Below, one piece after another: positions 29,105 to 39,784 of a stretch of DNA of 64,000 bases (position 1 is the first letter of the stretch; every line of letters begins with the position of its first letter). The stretch comes from Notospermus geniculatus (taxonomy: Eukaryota > Nemertea > Pilidiophora > Heteronemertea > Lineidae). The notes under the pieces are model-generated. The model searched no databases. It saw only the letters and a program-made list of their open reading frames with translations, and was not told where the DNA came from. Position numbers and translations under genes: made by a program. The stretch lies in NCBI GenBank assembly GCA_002633025.1, contig NMRB01002015.1, positions 1 to 64,000 of the forward strand, written 5' to 3'.

Positions 29105-30696
29105 TTATACTTGGGGTGTTGCCCATTTACAGGAAAACATCGTCTTGAAGTCCTCTCTGAATTTTCTGCACACCGCGAAATAAATTACAAAATTCCCACA
29201 ATCGTAGATTTTATAAAACATAATGGAGACTGTCTGTGATATCCCGTACTGCCGCCTCTGCTCCTCAGTCAAAGCCGAGGAAAAATTGGCAAAATCCCAA
29301 ACGGTCACGTGTAGGAGGTATGGGGTGGAACAGATAAGGAAAGTGATGGTCGCTACCAACACAAGTACCACGACAGCATTGTCATCTTTGCCTACTGTCC
29401 CCATCTTACTCTGTGTCATTGATCCGCGTTCCACTTTTTTTCTCCTTATGCTGACGATGATACATATATTGAAACATATAATCACTGTGAAAGGGATGAT
29501 GGTAAGTAGTATTACGTGACCGACCTCATATCCCCAGGCCGCCAAGGGTGTAACGTCAAATATACACAGAAATTCGCCAACACCGACGACAGATTCATTG
29601 GTCTTCTGGTAAAAGGCGTGTGGCAGTGCTACAGCAAGGAAAACTACTAAGGCTATAAATTGACACCGCTTTACAGAGGCAACGGTGTTAACCGCTGATG
29701 CTTTTAAGGGAAATACCACAGCAATGAAGCGAGAAAACGTCACAAGAACGACAGTCCAACTCAGTAGATTTGAGGTGCTGTAAGCCACAACTAACAACTC
29801 GGCACAGAAAGCATCCCCCAACATCAAAATCTCAGTAGGATACACTGTCATTAAGTAATGTTGAATATCGCAGGAGATATGCAATAAACCCCACACAGCA
29901 AGGAAACGCAAATAAAGACGGCTAGCGCTGTTCCTGTAGCGCGGCTGCGACAACACAGCAATAATCAGTTTGTTAAGGCCTGTCTACACGATCATACATT
30001 TGTTCAAAACATCCTCATACATTTGTATGATGATGTTCATGGACAGATATTTGATTGTGTAGGCTGTTTTCCCAACAAACTTGAACAGCAACCAACATGT
30101 ATGATGATGTTCAAATTTGTGTGATGATGTTCAGGACAAAATGTATGATCGTGTGGACTGTTTTCCCAACAAACCTGAACATGTATGATGATGTTCAAAT
30201 TTTTAGCTGCATGTTTCATCTTGCCAATGCAAAACATCCCAAAAAAAATGTGTGATGATGTTCAGGGACAAATGTATGATCGTGTGGACGGTTTTCCCAA
30301 CAAACTTGAACAGCATCCAACATTATCCTTTCTCCATCATACTTCATCATACAAAGTCCATGAATGTTGGACTGTAGATCGAAATCCACAACAAACTTGA
30401 ACATCATCATGCAAGTGTATGATGCTGTTTTGAACAATGTATGATGATGTTCAAAGTTTTAGCTGCATTGTCACAAGACAGAAATCGACACACAAGCTTG
30501 GACATCATCATTCAAATGTATGATGATGTTTTGAACAAATGTATGATCGTGTAGACGAGCCTTTACTGATTGAACCAACTATAATGAAAAATGGTGGAAG
30601 GTAGAAAACAAGTATCTGATCCAGGAGAGGTAAAGACTAGTAACCTTCAGACGGACTAAAGAGGGCTTCGCTGACAGTAACGCTCATTGGTGACAT
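29105..30696 (-). pseudogene. Class A GPCR (FMRFamide/neuropeptide-receptor type), disrupted
   Basis: Seven-transmembrane receptor that would sit in the plasma membrane and signal through G proteins. The - strand frame starts at ATG 30696 (MSPMSVTVSEALFSP), meets a TAG as codon 20 (30637-30639), then encodes a clear TM1 (ILVFYLPPFFIIVGS) up to 30566. A 587-bp MITE interrupts TM1. After removing it and one TTA copy, the frame continues without shift from 29972 through TM2-TM7 to the stop at 29105. Visible hallmarks: Cys at the TM3 start (FCAELL) and in ECL2 (FLCIF), SRF in place of DRY, FLICSTPYLL in TM6, NFVIYFAV in TM7 and KFREDF at the start of the tail. Single exon. Only two lesions are seen, so the loss is recent or polymorphic. 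The ligand is unknown; assignment to the FMRFamide-like group is by motif resemblance only. Confidence 0.85.
29976..30562. mobile_element. 587-bp MITE inserted in the GPCR coding sequence
   Basis: Ends AGGCCTGTCTACACGATCAT and (reverse complement) AGGCTCGTCTACACGATCAT. TTA at 29973-29975 and 30563-30565. The interior is made of repeated ATGATGATGTTCAA blocks in both orientations. No coding capacity. The TTA duplication suggests a PIF/Harbinger-type transposase. Confidence 0.9.
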
Positions 30697-30942
30697 TGTT
30701 GATATTGGGAGGTCAATACGTATTTTCAGTGTCCGGTACCGATAACTCAGGATTCCACCGGACTTATTTCTTTATTCTAAAAAAAAAGATATGATTGTTC
30801 TAAAAAAAGATATGATTGTTTCAGCAGGCATGCAGAGAAATATCCCAGCGCATTTTTCACAGCAGTCGTTTCGAGTGCCCAGGCATTTTGAACCATCAGA
30901 GTCTAACAAATGCTCAACCTCTCGCACTTGTCACCGACTCGG
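30697..30942. other. Upstream flank of the GPCR pseudogene
   Basis: Would contain its promoter; the sequence shows only a duplicated AAAAAAAGATATGATTGTT (30781-30818). No recognisable promoter element. Confidence 0.25.
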
Positions 30943-31109
30943 ATAGTCCAGGAGCCAGACCCAAATTTTGCAGTTTCACTAAACCAATTTAGTGACAAGA
31001 TCCAACATGGATTTTTGGTCAGTCTGATGTCTGAGGTGTCTGAAACTTTATGTCCCTAATTAAGATTCTTAAAGGAGCATGGTATTGGATCTCTACATGT
31101 AATGTACAA

Positions 31110-31556
31110 ATGTACATTTCCATGTACATTTGTACATGTGCATTGTACAGTTAAGAATGGAAAACACCTGAGGCTTTGTCTATTGATATTTTAAAGATGA
31201 CAAAATCAATTGCAATCCGAATGGAGTTTGTGGTAACCACTATGTAGCCAAGGTAGAAGACAGAATTTGGTTGCGTAATCAGCAGTGTTTGTTGAGTAAT
31301 AGGTGGCATTGCCCCACCCTTTTACCTCAAATGGTAAACATTGTCCTATTATTGACGTACCGGTACATTACTTAGAAACGGTAACTGATTACGCAACCAA
31401 ATTTTGTCTACAACCTTGGCTACATAGTGCTAACCACATATTCCATTCCGATCGCAATTGATTTTGTCATCTTTAAGATATCAATAGACAAAGCTTCAGG
31501 TGTCTTCCATTCTTTCCTGTACATTGCACATGTACAAATGTACAGGGAAATGTATA
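31110..31556. mobile_element. 447-bp palindromic element with TGTACA-rich ends
   Basis: Arms of about 170 bases (31110-31282, 31380-31556), including TAGACAAAGC / GCTTTGTCTA and ACGCAACCAAATT, around a loop of about 95 bases. The ends are runs of TGTACATTTG-type sequence. Confidence 0.75.
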
Positions 31557-31715
31557 CAAATACAAAAACTCACTTTTTTCAAAATTTTCCCAACCGATGT
31601 TTTTTATTCTTTCAGTTATGGAAACTACACGATATTGGCAACAATATGGCACACGTTTCATGTCAATGCAATTTTTTCAACCTTTCTGCAAGTTAAGGAG
31701 CACTGTGAGTCACTG

Positions 31716-31864
31716 GGGAGGTTTCGAAATCAAACGATAAACCAAAACTTTACGACAACGTTGTTCTTCATACTTTACATTAACCAGATTTTGCATTGCA
31801 TTTTCGGTACAGAAATAAAGTTGTCGTCAACGTTTACGTTTATCGTTTGATTTCGAAACCTCCC
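31716..31864. mobile_element. 149-bp MITE, GGGAGGTTTCGAAATCAAAC ends
   Basis: Perfect inverted ends of over 25 bases at 31716 and 31864. No clear target duplication. Confidence 0.75.
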
Positions 31865-31955
31865 TATCAGCTCGGGATAGTCTTTGGACAGTTGCTATCT
31901 GACAGCAAACTTTCGACAGAAAACTGTCACGTGGAGCAGTGCCTTTAGAATCTTA

Positions 31956-32083
31956 GAGTCGTATTCATAAAGCGGTTCTATTTGGTAGAACCGTCTTAGG
32001 CCGGTTCCAAGTAAGGTCAACCACGTTACTTGGAACCGGCCTAAGACAGTTCTAACGATAGAACTGCTTTATGAATACGACCC
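31956..32083. mobile_element. 128-bp MITE with GTCGTATTCATAAAGC ends, TTA-flanked
   Basis: Left GAGTCGTATTCATAAAGCGG against right (reverse complement) GGGTCGTATTCATAAAGCAG. The arms meet nearly at the centre (CGTTACTTGGAACCGGCC). TTA at 31953-31955 and 32084-32086. Confidence 0.85.
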
Positions 32084-32222
32084 TTAGGGGTAGAGTCTAA
32101 AGGTACTGAATTCAAATGTCCATCACGTGATTTCAGACACCTCAGACATCAAAAGGACCAAAATTCCATGTTGGATCCGGTCACTGAATTGGTGGTCAAA
32201 ATCGGTCTGGCTCATGGACTAT

Positions 32223-32873
32223 GAAGAAATTAGCCCGTTTTCAGTGGACTGCCAGCGGAGTCGTAGGCTACGTAATCGTCCGTAATCCATAGTTATCGTA
32301 GCGGATAGTACATTCAGAAATTTGCACAATAGGTTCAAAGTGAAAAAGGAACGGCTGTGTTATAATGCCAAATAATCTTACCCTTTTGTCAAACTATCAC
32401 ATTCCTGATAAATTCGAAATGAGGGTCGAGACGATCGGTTAGTTGTAGCAGAATTGTCCTTTTCCCATTGCGTTTAATTCATGATAAAGGACGATACTGA
32501 AGGTCGACGGCGTTGATATTGATATAAAGATGTCTGTAGGCTACTATTTCTCAGTCACAGCTCCCCCAAAAAGTATATCAGCGACACAAAACAACGCAAT
32601 GTCGTCTTTCGTCTCGATAAACATTCTTCTCGGTTACTGCCAACGAAAATATAATAAAGGGCTTTTTCAAGTGATACTCAGACTGGATTTGAATTGCAAA
32701 CGATCGACTCAAGTTTTTACTGTGGTAGATGTAGCTACATGTATCTGACGACATTAATTTGCCAGAACGGTTACTACAATGTCATTCAATACATTACTCT
32801 CGATTCGTGTTTCTAAGGGTTGGCATGTGATTACTAGTATAGGCCTACTTGATACGCATTACACCGGCTCAAT
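32223..32873. other. Non-coding stretch
   Basis: One + strand frame of 72 codons (32530-32748) with no family features. Nothing else supported. Confidence 0.25.
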
Positions 32874-32963
32874 CTCTCTTAATGTTGAAGAGTGAAATTC
32901 ACTCATTTGGAGTGAGCCAGGGACCACTCCATGAGTGAATTTCACTCTTCAACATTAAGAGAG
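32874..32963. repeat. 90-bp near-perfect hairpin
   Basis: CTCTCTTAATGTTGAAGAGT at the left is exactly mirrored at the right; arms over 33 bases, loop about 22 bases. Likely a very short MITE. Confidence 0.7.
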
Positions 32964-33002
32964 TATTTGCTGCCATTTTGAGGTTTATGGTGGGTCCATA
33001 AT

Positions 33003-33097
33003 TATGTGTCCCGGTACCTATGTATCCCGGTACCTATGTATCCCGGTACCTATGTGTCCCGGTACCTATGTGTCCCGGTACCTATGTGTCCCGGTGT
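33003..33097. repeat. 16-bp tandem repeat, about six copies
   Basis: Unit CCCGGTACCTATGT(G/A)T. GGTACC is itself palindromic. Confidence 0.9.
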
Positions 33098-33140
33098 AGT
33101 AGCTGATACAGTCCCCGATGGTACAGTCCGAGGACTATAA

Positions 33141-34595
33141 ATCCTAATTATTATAGTCCGAGGGCCATTCAACAGTACGGATATAGTCCGACAGACTATC
33201 ATGGTTATCATAGTCCCGGCACCAGGAAGGGTGTTCGAAAAACATGGACTATGGATAAATGGACTCTGGACTACTGGACTGTGGAAACCATGGACTAAAC
33301 AGTCATAAATACCTCATTGACATACGCGCCCATTCTGCATAATGCATCGTGTAGAAATCGCTAAACCTCTTCCTACACTCTGCACTAAGCAGCCAGATTC
33401 CGTGTTCAACGCTTTGGGATTTTCTCGTGCGACCAATCAGAAGCCTCGGTTCTCTCGCGATAATTTATTCAATACGACTACGCCGTTCAACGTCGTAGCG
33501 AACAACACTAACCTGCTGGTACATAATTGACTTCCCACTGCCAGTCCTACAAGAGACTAACAAATAATCTCCATCGAATATTGCCTCCACGACTTCTTTT
33601 CGAGTACTTTCAAGTCCTTCCACGGATACTTTGCATTCGAATAAAGTTTCATCGAGCCCACCATCTTGTCATCATAACCGAGCTGCCGATACAAGCTTTG
33701 CCGTGATTGGTTACTATTTTTGAAATCCTTGAACACGGAAAGTGGTTTGCTTGCGTGAAGGTCAAGGGAGGAGTAAGCCGAGTCTTGACCTGAACTCAGT
33801 GAAGATTTACGCGCCTGAAATGGAAACCTCTTCTCTGACAGGAAATTAGGAGCTGAGTCTTGAGTGATTGAGAAGCTGTCATCGCCGTGTGTTGTGAGGC
33901 CACATTGAATGTTCGTTTACATCCGTCACTGTAGCTAACAAACTTCCAATTTTCATATAACAATGTCTTTGTCTTCTCTGTTTGATTCACAAGGCTTCAG
34001 CAGTCTAGAATGACCTTGTTGGGCCTAATATCGGTGTGCATGGAGAGTAGCCTAGCCTAGTTTTTCGCCGTCTTCCCGAGCAAATTAAAGGCATTATTTT
34101 TTTATCAACCAGTAATGAAAATTCAGTAGCCTATTATGCATGCACAAGACTGGTGTGTTATTCGCGATGACACCGTGAAAACAGAGGCAGGCGTCGCATG
34201 TCAGTGAGGTATTCATGACTGGTCAGTCCATGGTTTCCACAGTCCAGTAGTCCAGAGTCCATTGATCCATAGTCCATGTTTTTCGAACACCCCACCAGGA
34301 ATAAATGTCCCGGGCGGACTCTGTTGCCTGAGTCGGTTTTAGTTATCCAAAATGGAGCACAAAGAATGACACACAAAATGATATAATATGGAAAGTCGTC
34401 TCCGAATAAGCAAATTTTCGACCCCAACCAGGGTGTTCCTCAGGCACTGTCTAGTAAGAAGCTACAGAAAAGACAGCCTCAGGTAACACAGTCCACCCCG
34501 GACATTTATTCCTAGTGCCGGGACTATGATACCCAGTGATAGTCCGTCCGTTGTGATGATCGAGTGGCCCTCGGACTATAATAATTAGGATTCTA
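33141..34595. mobile_element. 1.45-kb element with long inverted repeats
   Basis: Left arm 33141-33325 and right arm 34195-34595 share ATCCTAATTATTATAGTCCG, GTCCCGGCAC, GTTCGAAAAACATGGACTAT and CCATGGACTAAAC-like blocks in inverse order. The right arm is longer only because it contains the 34297-34513 MITE. The centre has no supported frame. Confidence 0.75.
34297..34513. mobile_element. 217-bp MITE inserted in the right arm
   Basis: AGGAATAAATGTCC(C)GGG at both ends in inverse. The left arm of the host element (33215-33245) runs from GTGCCGGG to GTGTTCG without it, giving an empty-site comparison. Confidence 0.65.
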
Positions 34596-34597
34596 CG

Positions 34598-35068
34598 GCT
34601 GAAAACGTAACAAGAACAATAGGGGACTTCAACAGAAGGGTAAACACCCTCATTTCCCGGTTCCACCACTGTAATATTGATACGAAAGTAAGACTTTTCA
34701 ACACCTTCTGCATGTCTCTGTACGGTGTACAAATATGGGATCTGAATGACAGAGCAACTCATGCTTTTTATACCGCGACGGCGTGGAGGAAAGCAGTTAG
34801 AAAGCTCTTGGGCTTACACCCAAGAACCCATTGTTATATTTTGCCCCTGGTAATTAATGACGTCCCAGTGGAACTGCAAGTAAAAAACAGATGCATACGG
34901 TTCTTTCAGAATATCTCTAAAACAGAGAATAAGTATGTATCCCTTGCGAGAACTCTCTGCATAAACGGCAGTATGAGCACTGTGTCTAACACACTGACCC
35001 ACCTCTCTCATAGTCTTGGGATACCAAGGCACCTAGTAGGTGTCGAGCACAAAGCTATGAATTTACTT
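34598..35068 (+). pseudogene. LINE ORF2 C-terminal fragment
   Basis: The frame from about 34598 reads FNRRVNTLISRFHHC, VRLFNTFCMSLYGVQIWDL, WRKAVRKLLGLHPRTHC and RCIRFFQNI, the pattern found downstream of the reverse transcriptase in several LINE clades (CR1/L2/Rex-like). It starts right at the edge of the 33141-34595 element and is cut at 35069 by a sequence beginning AAGGCCGCGTCACACATTAC after TTA. A short in-frame-looking stretch around 35405-35540 may be its continuation. Nothing remains of the RT itself. Confidence 0.65.
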
Positions 35069-35380
35069 AAGGCCGCGTCACACATTACCGGACCTAACAT
35101 CCCGGACATCACACGAAGGTCAATAATTTCCAATTTTTCCGACTTCGGCTCTAAATCGGGATGTCCGTGTGGCCTTCGTGTGCCATCGTATGACCATCTT
35201 GGGGCTTTTGGGGGGTCCGGGAACAACTTCGTGTATGAGCGAAAAATTTTTGGCATGTCAAAAAATTGGCCGATGGTCACACGAACTTATCCCTTCGTGT
35301 AGCTTTCGTGTGGGCATCGGGTCCATCGTATGGTCATCGTGTACCCATCGTGTAGCCATCGCATAATGTTCGAATCATGC
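35069..35380. mobile_element. MITE-like insertion with CGTGTGGCCTTCGTGTG repeats
   Basis: Starts AAGGCCGCGTCACACATTAC after TTA, like other TWA elements here. The interior repeats TTCGTGT and CATCGT(A/G)TGG units in both orientations. The right end is not resolved. Confidence 0.45.
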
Positions 35381-35689
35381 GGTCACCGGGGTTGGTTATG
35401 GACACCTTGAAATGTCATTACAGCAGGCCATGCTGGAGGACATTCCTGGTATTTCTTTGTTCAATATAATAAGGTCGTGTAATGTCGTAAGTGTCAAGGA
35501 CCTTGCTAATCCATTGCAAGGACTCTATTCAAGCAAACCGTAACGAGACCCGCCAGTCTACGCCCTACATTATTCAATCACAACAGGGGATTGTGCTTAA
35601 TCTTCCTGTTAACCAATCACAAGGTGGACCTAGCAGACGAAAGCATATAATTATGGTTACGTTCACCGTCCGTTGCTGCTGTGGTGAAC

Positions 35690-36293
35690 AAGGCAGTCGA
35701 CCCGCAAAGGTCCTTTTCTACGGCAGATTTATTTTCGCGCGGGAAAATAATAGGCGATCGGGCCCCTCGACAAGGCTCCTCGAGTACCTCATTCGAGAAA
35801 TCGGACATTGACCTTTCCATTAGTGTAATTTATTTTGGAATAATGCAAACGAGTGAATAGAAATCGTTTAAGAAATTTCGTCCTCCGCACAGAATTGGAG
35901 GTCACTTGGAGTAGAGCGTTGTTAAAAACATCGCCATAACTCCATAAATACTTGCCTGCATAAAACCAGCAAAACTGAATGGATGGAGAAACTATCAACC
36001 TCCAATCTATTAATTTCATACATCGGCATGGTATTCCAAGTTTTTGTACGCAGTTTGAACAGCAGTAGATAACGATTCTCGCAGCCATAAACATGGTTCC
36101 TTGGCGGCCGAGTGGCGCTGACTGACGATTCGACCAGTCAGCGCCACCGTCGGAGCCCATGGAACCAGTTAGACAATGGATAAAGCGAAAGAGATTTCTT
36201 GAAAATGTGGTTGTGGTGATTGTCAACCCCTCAGACAAGCGTGCATAAAACCACGCTTCGCATGTGGATTCTTCTATGTTATAACAACCCGAA
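35690..36293 (-). repeat. Interspersed repeat family, copy 2 (inverted relative to 22556-23690)
   Basis: Reverse complement of copy 1 without the 427-bp MITE. It is cut at CCCGAA (36293) by the BEL/Pao LTR, whereas copy 1 continues past that point. No conserved reading frame. Confidence 0.75.
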
Positions 36294-36914
36294 TGACCGA
36301 AGCAGAAGTTTCAAAATACTATTCCAAGAAAGTTGACGCTGCCTTTGTTCTAAGGTATTGAGGGAAGTAAATTCGACATGATGTAGTAGTAGATTTACTG
36401 GAAGACAAAAGACATACACAGTTACAATGGCGCCAACTATATACAGAGACACGACACAAAAACTACAGATCAGCAAATCCATTAAAACATCAGAATCTTA
36501 CACATTTTTTTTAAAGTTTGCAATACTGAGGAGTGAGATGCCAAAGCCAAAAGAATATTTTAATTCAGAAGTTGTAACTTGGGAGTTGTCCCAAGGCAAA
36601 CGATCAAATCCAATATGGCCAATGGGCCACCATATGTACACAGTACATGCAGTGAAGTGTAGGCCTATAGGAACTAGGAAACAAAGTTACACAAAGTTAG
36701 AAAATAAAGGCGCAACTTGCTTTTAACCAGAGACATTTTTAAACATGGAAAAATTGAGAGTGACCAGAGAGAGAGATCTTGCTAGGAAGGGTTCTAAAAC
36801 TTGAAAGGGCTAATTAATTCAGAGGTGACTGAGACCATGTGACCAAACTAGTTTAGGAATCTACCACTAGGGTAAAAAGGGTTGAAAGGAGGGAAATTCA
36901 AATTGGCTCTGACA
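36294..36914 (-). repeat. 3' LTR of the BEL/Pao element
   Basis: On the - strand it starts TGTCAGAGCC right after the purine-rich GGTGGGCGGGA and ends CTTCGGTCA, a 621-base TG...CA unit. Its far edge coincides exactly with the point where the interrupted repeat (35690-36293) stops matching copy 1. No second LTR copy is in the window for confirmation. Confidence 0.65.
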
Positions 36915-37081
36915 TCCCGCCCACCATAATTGGATACACCTAGACAATTATCGACAATTCCGAACGATACACAAACAATCGCAATTAGTTTGCAACTAAA
37001 TTGCTACAATCTAAGTCTTGTACCGCTTACAGAAGTTGAAATATTGACAAGTTCGTGTACCTACTAATGCAGACTGCCAAA

Positions 37082-38496
37082 TTAGTCAGCTTCCAGCAGG
37101 GTGACTAATTTAGCAATCGGACGAGTTAACACATTCGTCTTAGTTTTGATTTGCACTACCCCGACTTTACCATTCTTATCAGGAAAGGTTTCCAAAACTC
37201 TGGCCAAAGGCCACGAATTTCTGGGAGCTTTGTTGTCACATATCAAAACAATATCACAAATTTGTACATTTCTTTCTACCTTATTCCATTTCTCTCTCTT
37301 TTGCAAGAGTGGCAAGTACTCTGAAGTCCAGCGCTTCCAGAACAAATTGGCGAGATATTGTACTTGACGCCATCTACGTTTAGGATAATTATCACTCGCA
37401 TCAAATAAGCCTGGTGGCAAGTTAGGCTTACGTCGCATCAGTAGCAAGTGATTGGGGGTCAATGCTTCAACATCATCATGCACATCTGAGAGTTTGGTAA
37501 TGGGACGCTCATTTAGGATAAACTCAACCTCACAAAGAAGAGCATGAAGATTTTCTTCAGTGAGAGTCTGTTGACCTACAACTCTCTCAAGAACCGTGCG
37601 GGTCACACGGATTAAGGATTCAAAAAATTCACCAAAATGACTACCAGATGGAGGATTCATTTTCCAGTCCACGTTCATTTGAAGCATTGCATCACTTATC
37701 TGAGCCAAATTCCAATTTCCTATGGCAGTTCTGAGCTCTTTCTGGGCTCCAACAAAATTTGTCCCATTATCACTTCTCATGTGCTTGCATTGACCACGTC
37801 TAGCAACAAATCGCCGTAAGGCATTGATATAAGAACTAGTATCAAGAGATGAAGCGACCTCAATATGTACAGCTCGTGATGTCATGCAAGTAAACAGGAC
37901 ACCGTACCGTTTCACATGAGATCGCCTCTGTATCACATCGAATGGTCCAAAGTAATCAACACCAACGTTGGTGAACGGGGGTTCATCCGGAGTTAAGCGT
38001 TCAGAAGGCAAATCAGCCATCTTCTGCACACCCAAGGCTTGTCTATGCCTGCGACAAAGTACACATTTTTGATGAGTTTCCTGACACAAGAAGGACCATG
38101 AATGAGCCAATACTTTTCTCGCAAGCGAGCAAGCATTTGATTCCTTCCGGAATGTTTGACCAGCATGTGAGTACTTCTCAAAATCAAATCAGACACGTGA
38201 GATTTGTGAGGCAAAATTACTGGGTGCTTGGCTTCTTCAGGCATGGCTGATTCATTTAACCGCCCACCAACTCTGAGAAGTTGCTTTTCTGAATTATACA
38301 CCGGATCAAGTCTGTAGATTGCTACTCTTCTTAACCCTGGCAAAACCCTTCTTAAAGGAAGCTACTTCATCTGAAAAAGCCTGATGTTGAGAGTACACCA
38401 GAACCGCGTGTTCTGCGCCTTCCAAATCTGACAAATCATGTGGGGTCTTGAATTCTGAGACCAAATCTTCATGCTTTTCAGGAATTTGACCATCCT
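37082..38496 (-). pseudogene. BEL/Pao integrase region
   Basis: Frames 37993-38343 and 37082-38110 join by a frameshift near 38070-38100. Motifs: LLRVGGRLNES (linker before integrase), zinc-binding HMLVKHSGRNQ and CVLCRRHR, catalytic D in VGVDYFGPF, D in RSDNGTNF and E in FGEFFESLIR, then the RRWRQVQYLANLFWKRW block and a basic C-terminus. The integrase would insert element cDNA. The part above 38343 is in another frame and degraded. Confidence 0.85.
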
Positions 38497-39700
38497 TTTT
38501 AGCTCACCTCTGTGAGGTGAGCTTCTCCCATGGTGTGTCGTCCGTCGTCGTCCGTCGTCCGTCGTCGTTAACAGGGGTGGCACGTTTCTAAACCGCTTGG
38601 GCTACAAACTTGAAATTTGGTGTACAAGTACCATATGGTAAAGACTATCTCTGGACCGAAACTAAGTGCTGCTGTTTGTACGCTCTGGCCTGTAAGGGGC
38701 GCTTTGTGAAAACCTTCTTTTGACCATATCTCCTGAACGCTGCGAGCAAGAACCACGAAACTTTTATGGTGGGTTCTTCTGATGAGACTACATTACATAA
38801 ATCCCGGGTTTTTGATTTGATCTACTTTTCAAGGTCACAGAGGTCACAGTTCAAAATTCACTCTTTGGTGGCACATTTCATGGCTATTTGACATAGAGTG
38901 TTGTGATTTGGTGTGAAGATATATCTAGGCACCCTGCACAAATGCACCAAATTTCAACCCGATCGGACTTCAAATATGGCCGCCAGGAAGCCATCTTGAA
39001 AAATGGACTTTGACCCACATTTTATAAATAGGAGTAGGTAGGATGTTTTAACATTGTCAAAATATGTATCTAGGTACCATATAAATATATGGTAAATTTC
39101 AATGAGATTCAACGTCAAATATGGCCGCGCCAGGGAGCCATCTTGAAAAATGGACTTCGGCCAACACCTCATAAATAGGGGTAGCTAGGATGCTTTAACC
39201 GTGCCTAAATATGTGTCTTGGTACCGTCTACTTATATGCCAAATTTCGGTTCGATTGGACTTCAACATGGCTGCCAGGCGGCCATCTTGAAAAATTGACT
39301 TTGGCCATATCTCATCGGTAGTAAATGTTACGATGTTTCAATGTTGTCTAAATATCTATGCAAGTATCCTGTACATTCCTGCTAAAATTTCAGTCCCGGC
39401 GAACATCACGTGTGGCCACCTGGTGGCCATCTTGAAAAATAGATTTTTTGACATGAGACTGTGACCTAGACAGGAAAGCAGTTTGTTCACAAATACCACT
39501 TGTATTCATTGTATTCAGAAATTGTACTCCTTCTGGGTGCCATCACCTGAGTTTATGTCATTGACTGATAATACTGATCAGATCATAAAATACTTCTTGG
39601 TGTGTTCAGCTTTATCTTATCTGTACTGATCCTCAACATTGACCATGAGAGTCACAGTTTCACACTTAACCATGGAGACTTATCACAGAGGTGAGCACAA
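38497..39700. mobile_element. CCGTC-rich repeat element inserted in BEL/Pao pol
   Basis: Begins AGCTCACCTCTGTGAGGTGA and ends CACAGAGGTGAGC, so the outer dozen bases are inverted. A GTCGTC/CCGTC run follows the left end. The inside repeats a unit of about 145 bases four times (landmark GCCATCTTGAAAAAT at 38989, 39142, 39282 and 39427). It shares segments with 43417-43990 (CACAGAGGTCA, GTTTCGTAACCGCTTGGGC-like). No coding capacity. Origin unknown. Confidence 0.7.
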
Positions 39701-39784
39701 TGGCCCTGGCCATTTCATTACACTCTACCAGTTGTTTGAGAAATCTCTTGACCCTCAAAAACCATGCTACAGACCGTTTCAGTC

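Larger units (their letters stand above)
30943..32222. mobile_element. 1.3-kb inverted-repeat element holding smaller elements
   Basis: About 100-base arms (30943-31055 and 32125-32222), with GATCCAACATGGA and GATGTCTGAGGTGTCTGAAA in both. Inside lie the palindrome 31110-31556 and MITEs 31716-31864 and 31956-32083. No transposase. Confidence 0.7.

Noticed and set aside
22753-36238. Possible conserved protein shared by the two inverted repeat copies
   Set aside because: The apparent MAARIV...CCSNC start is in both copies, but the frame breaks by different indels soon after and substitutions are not codon-like.
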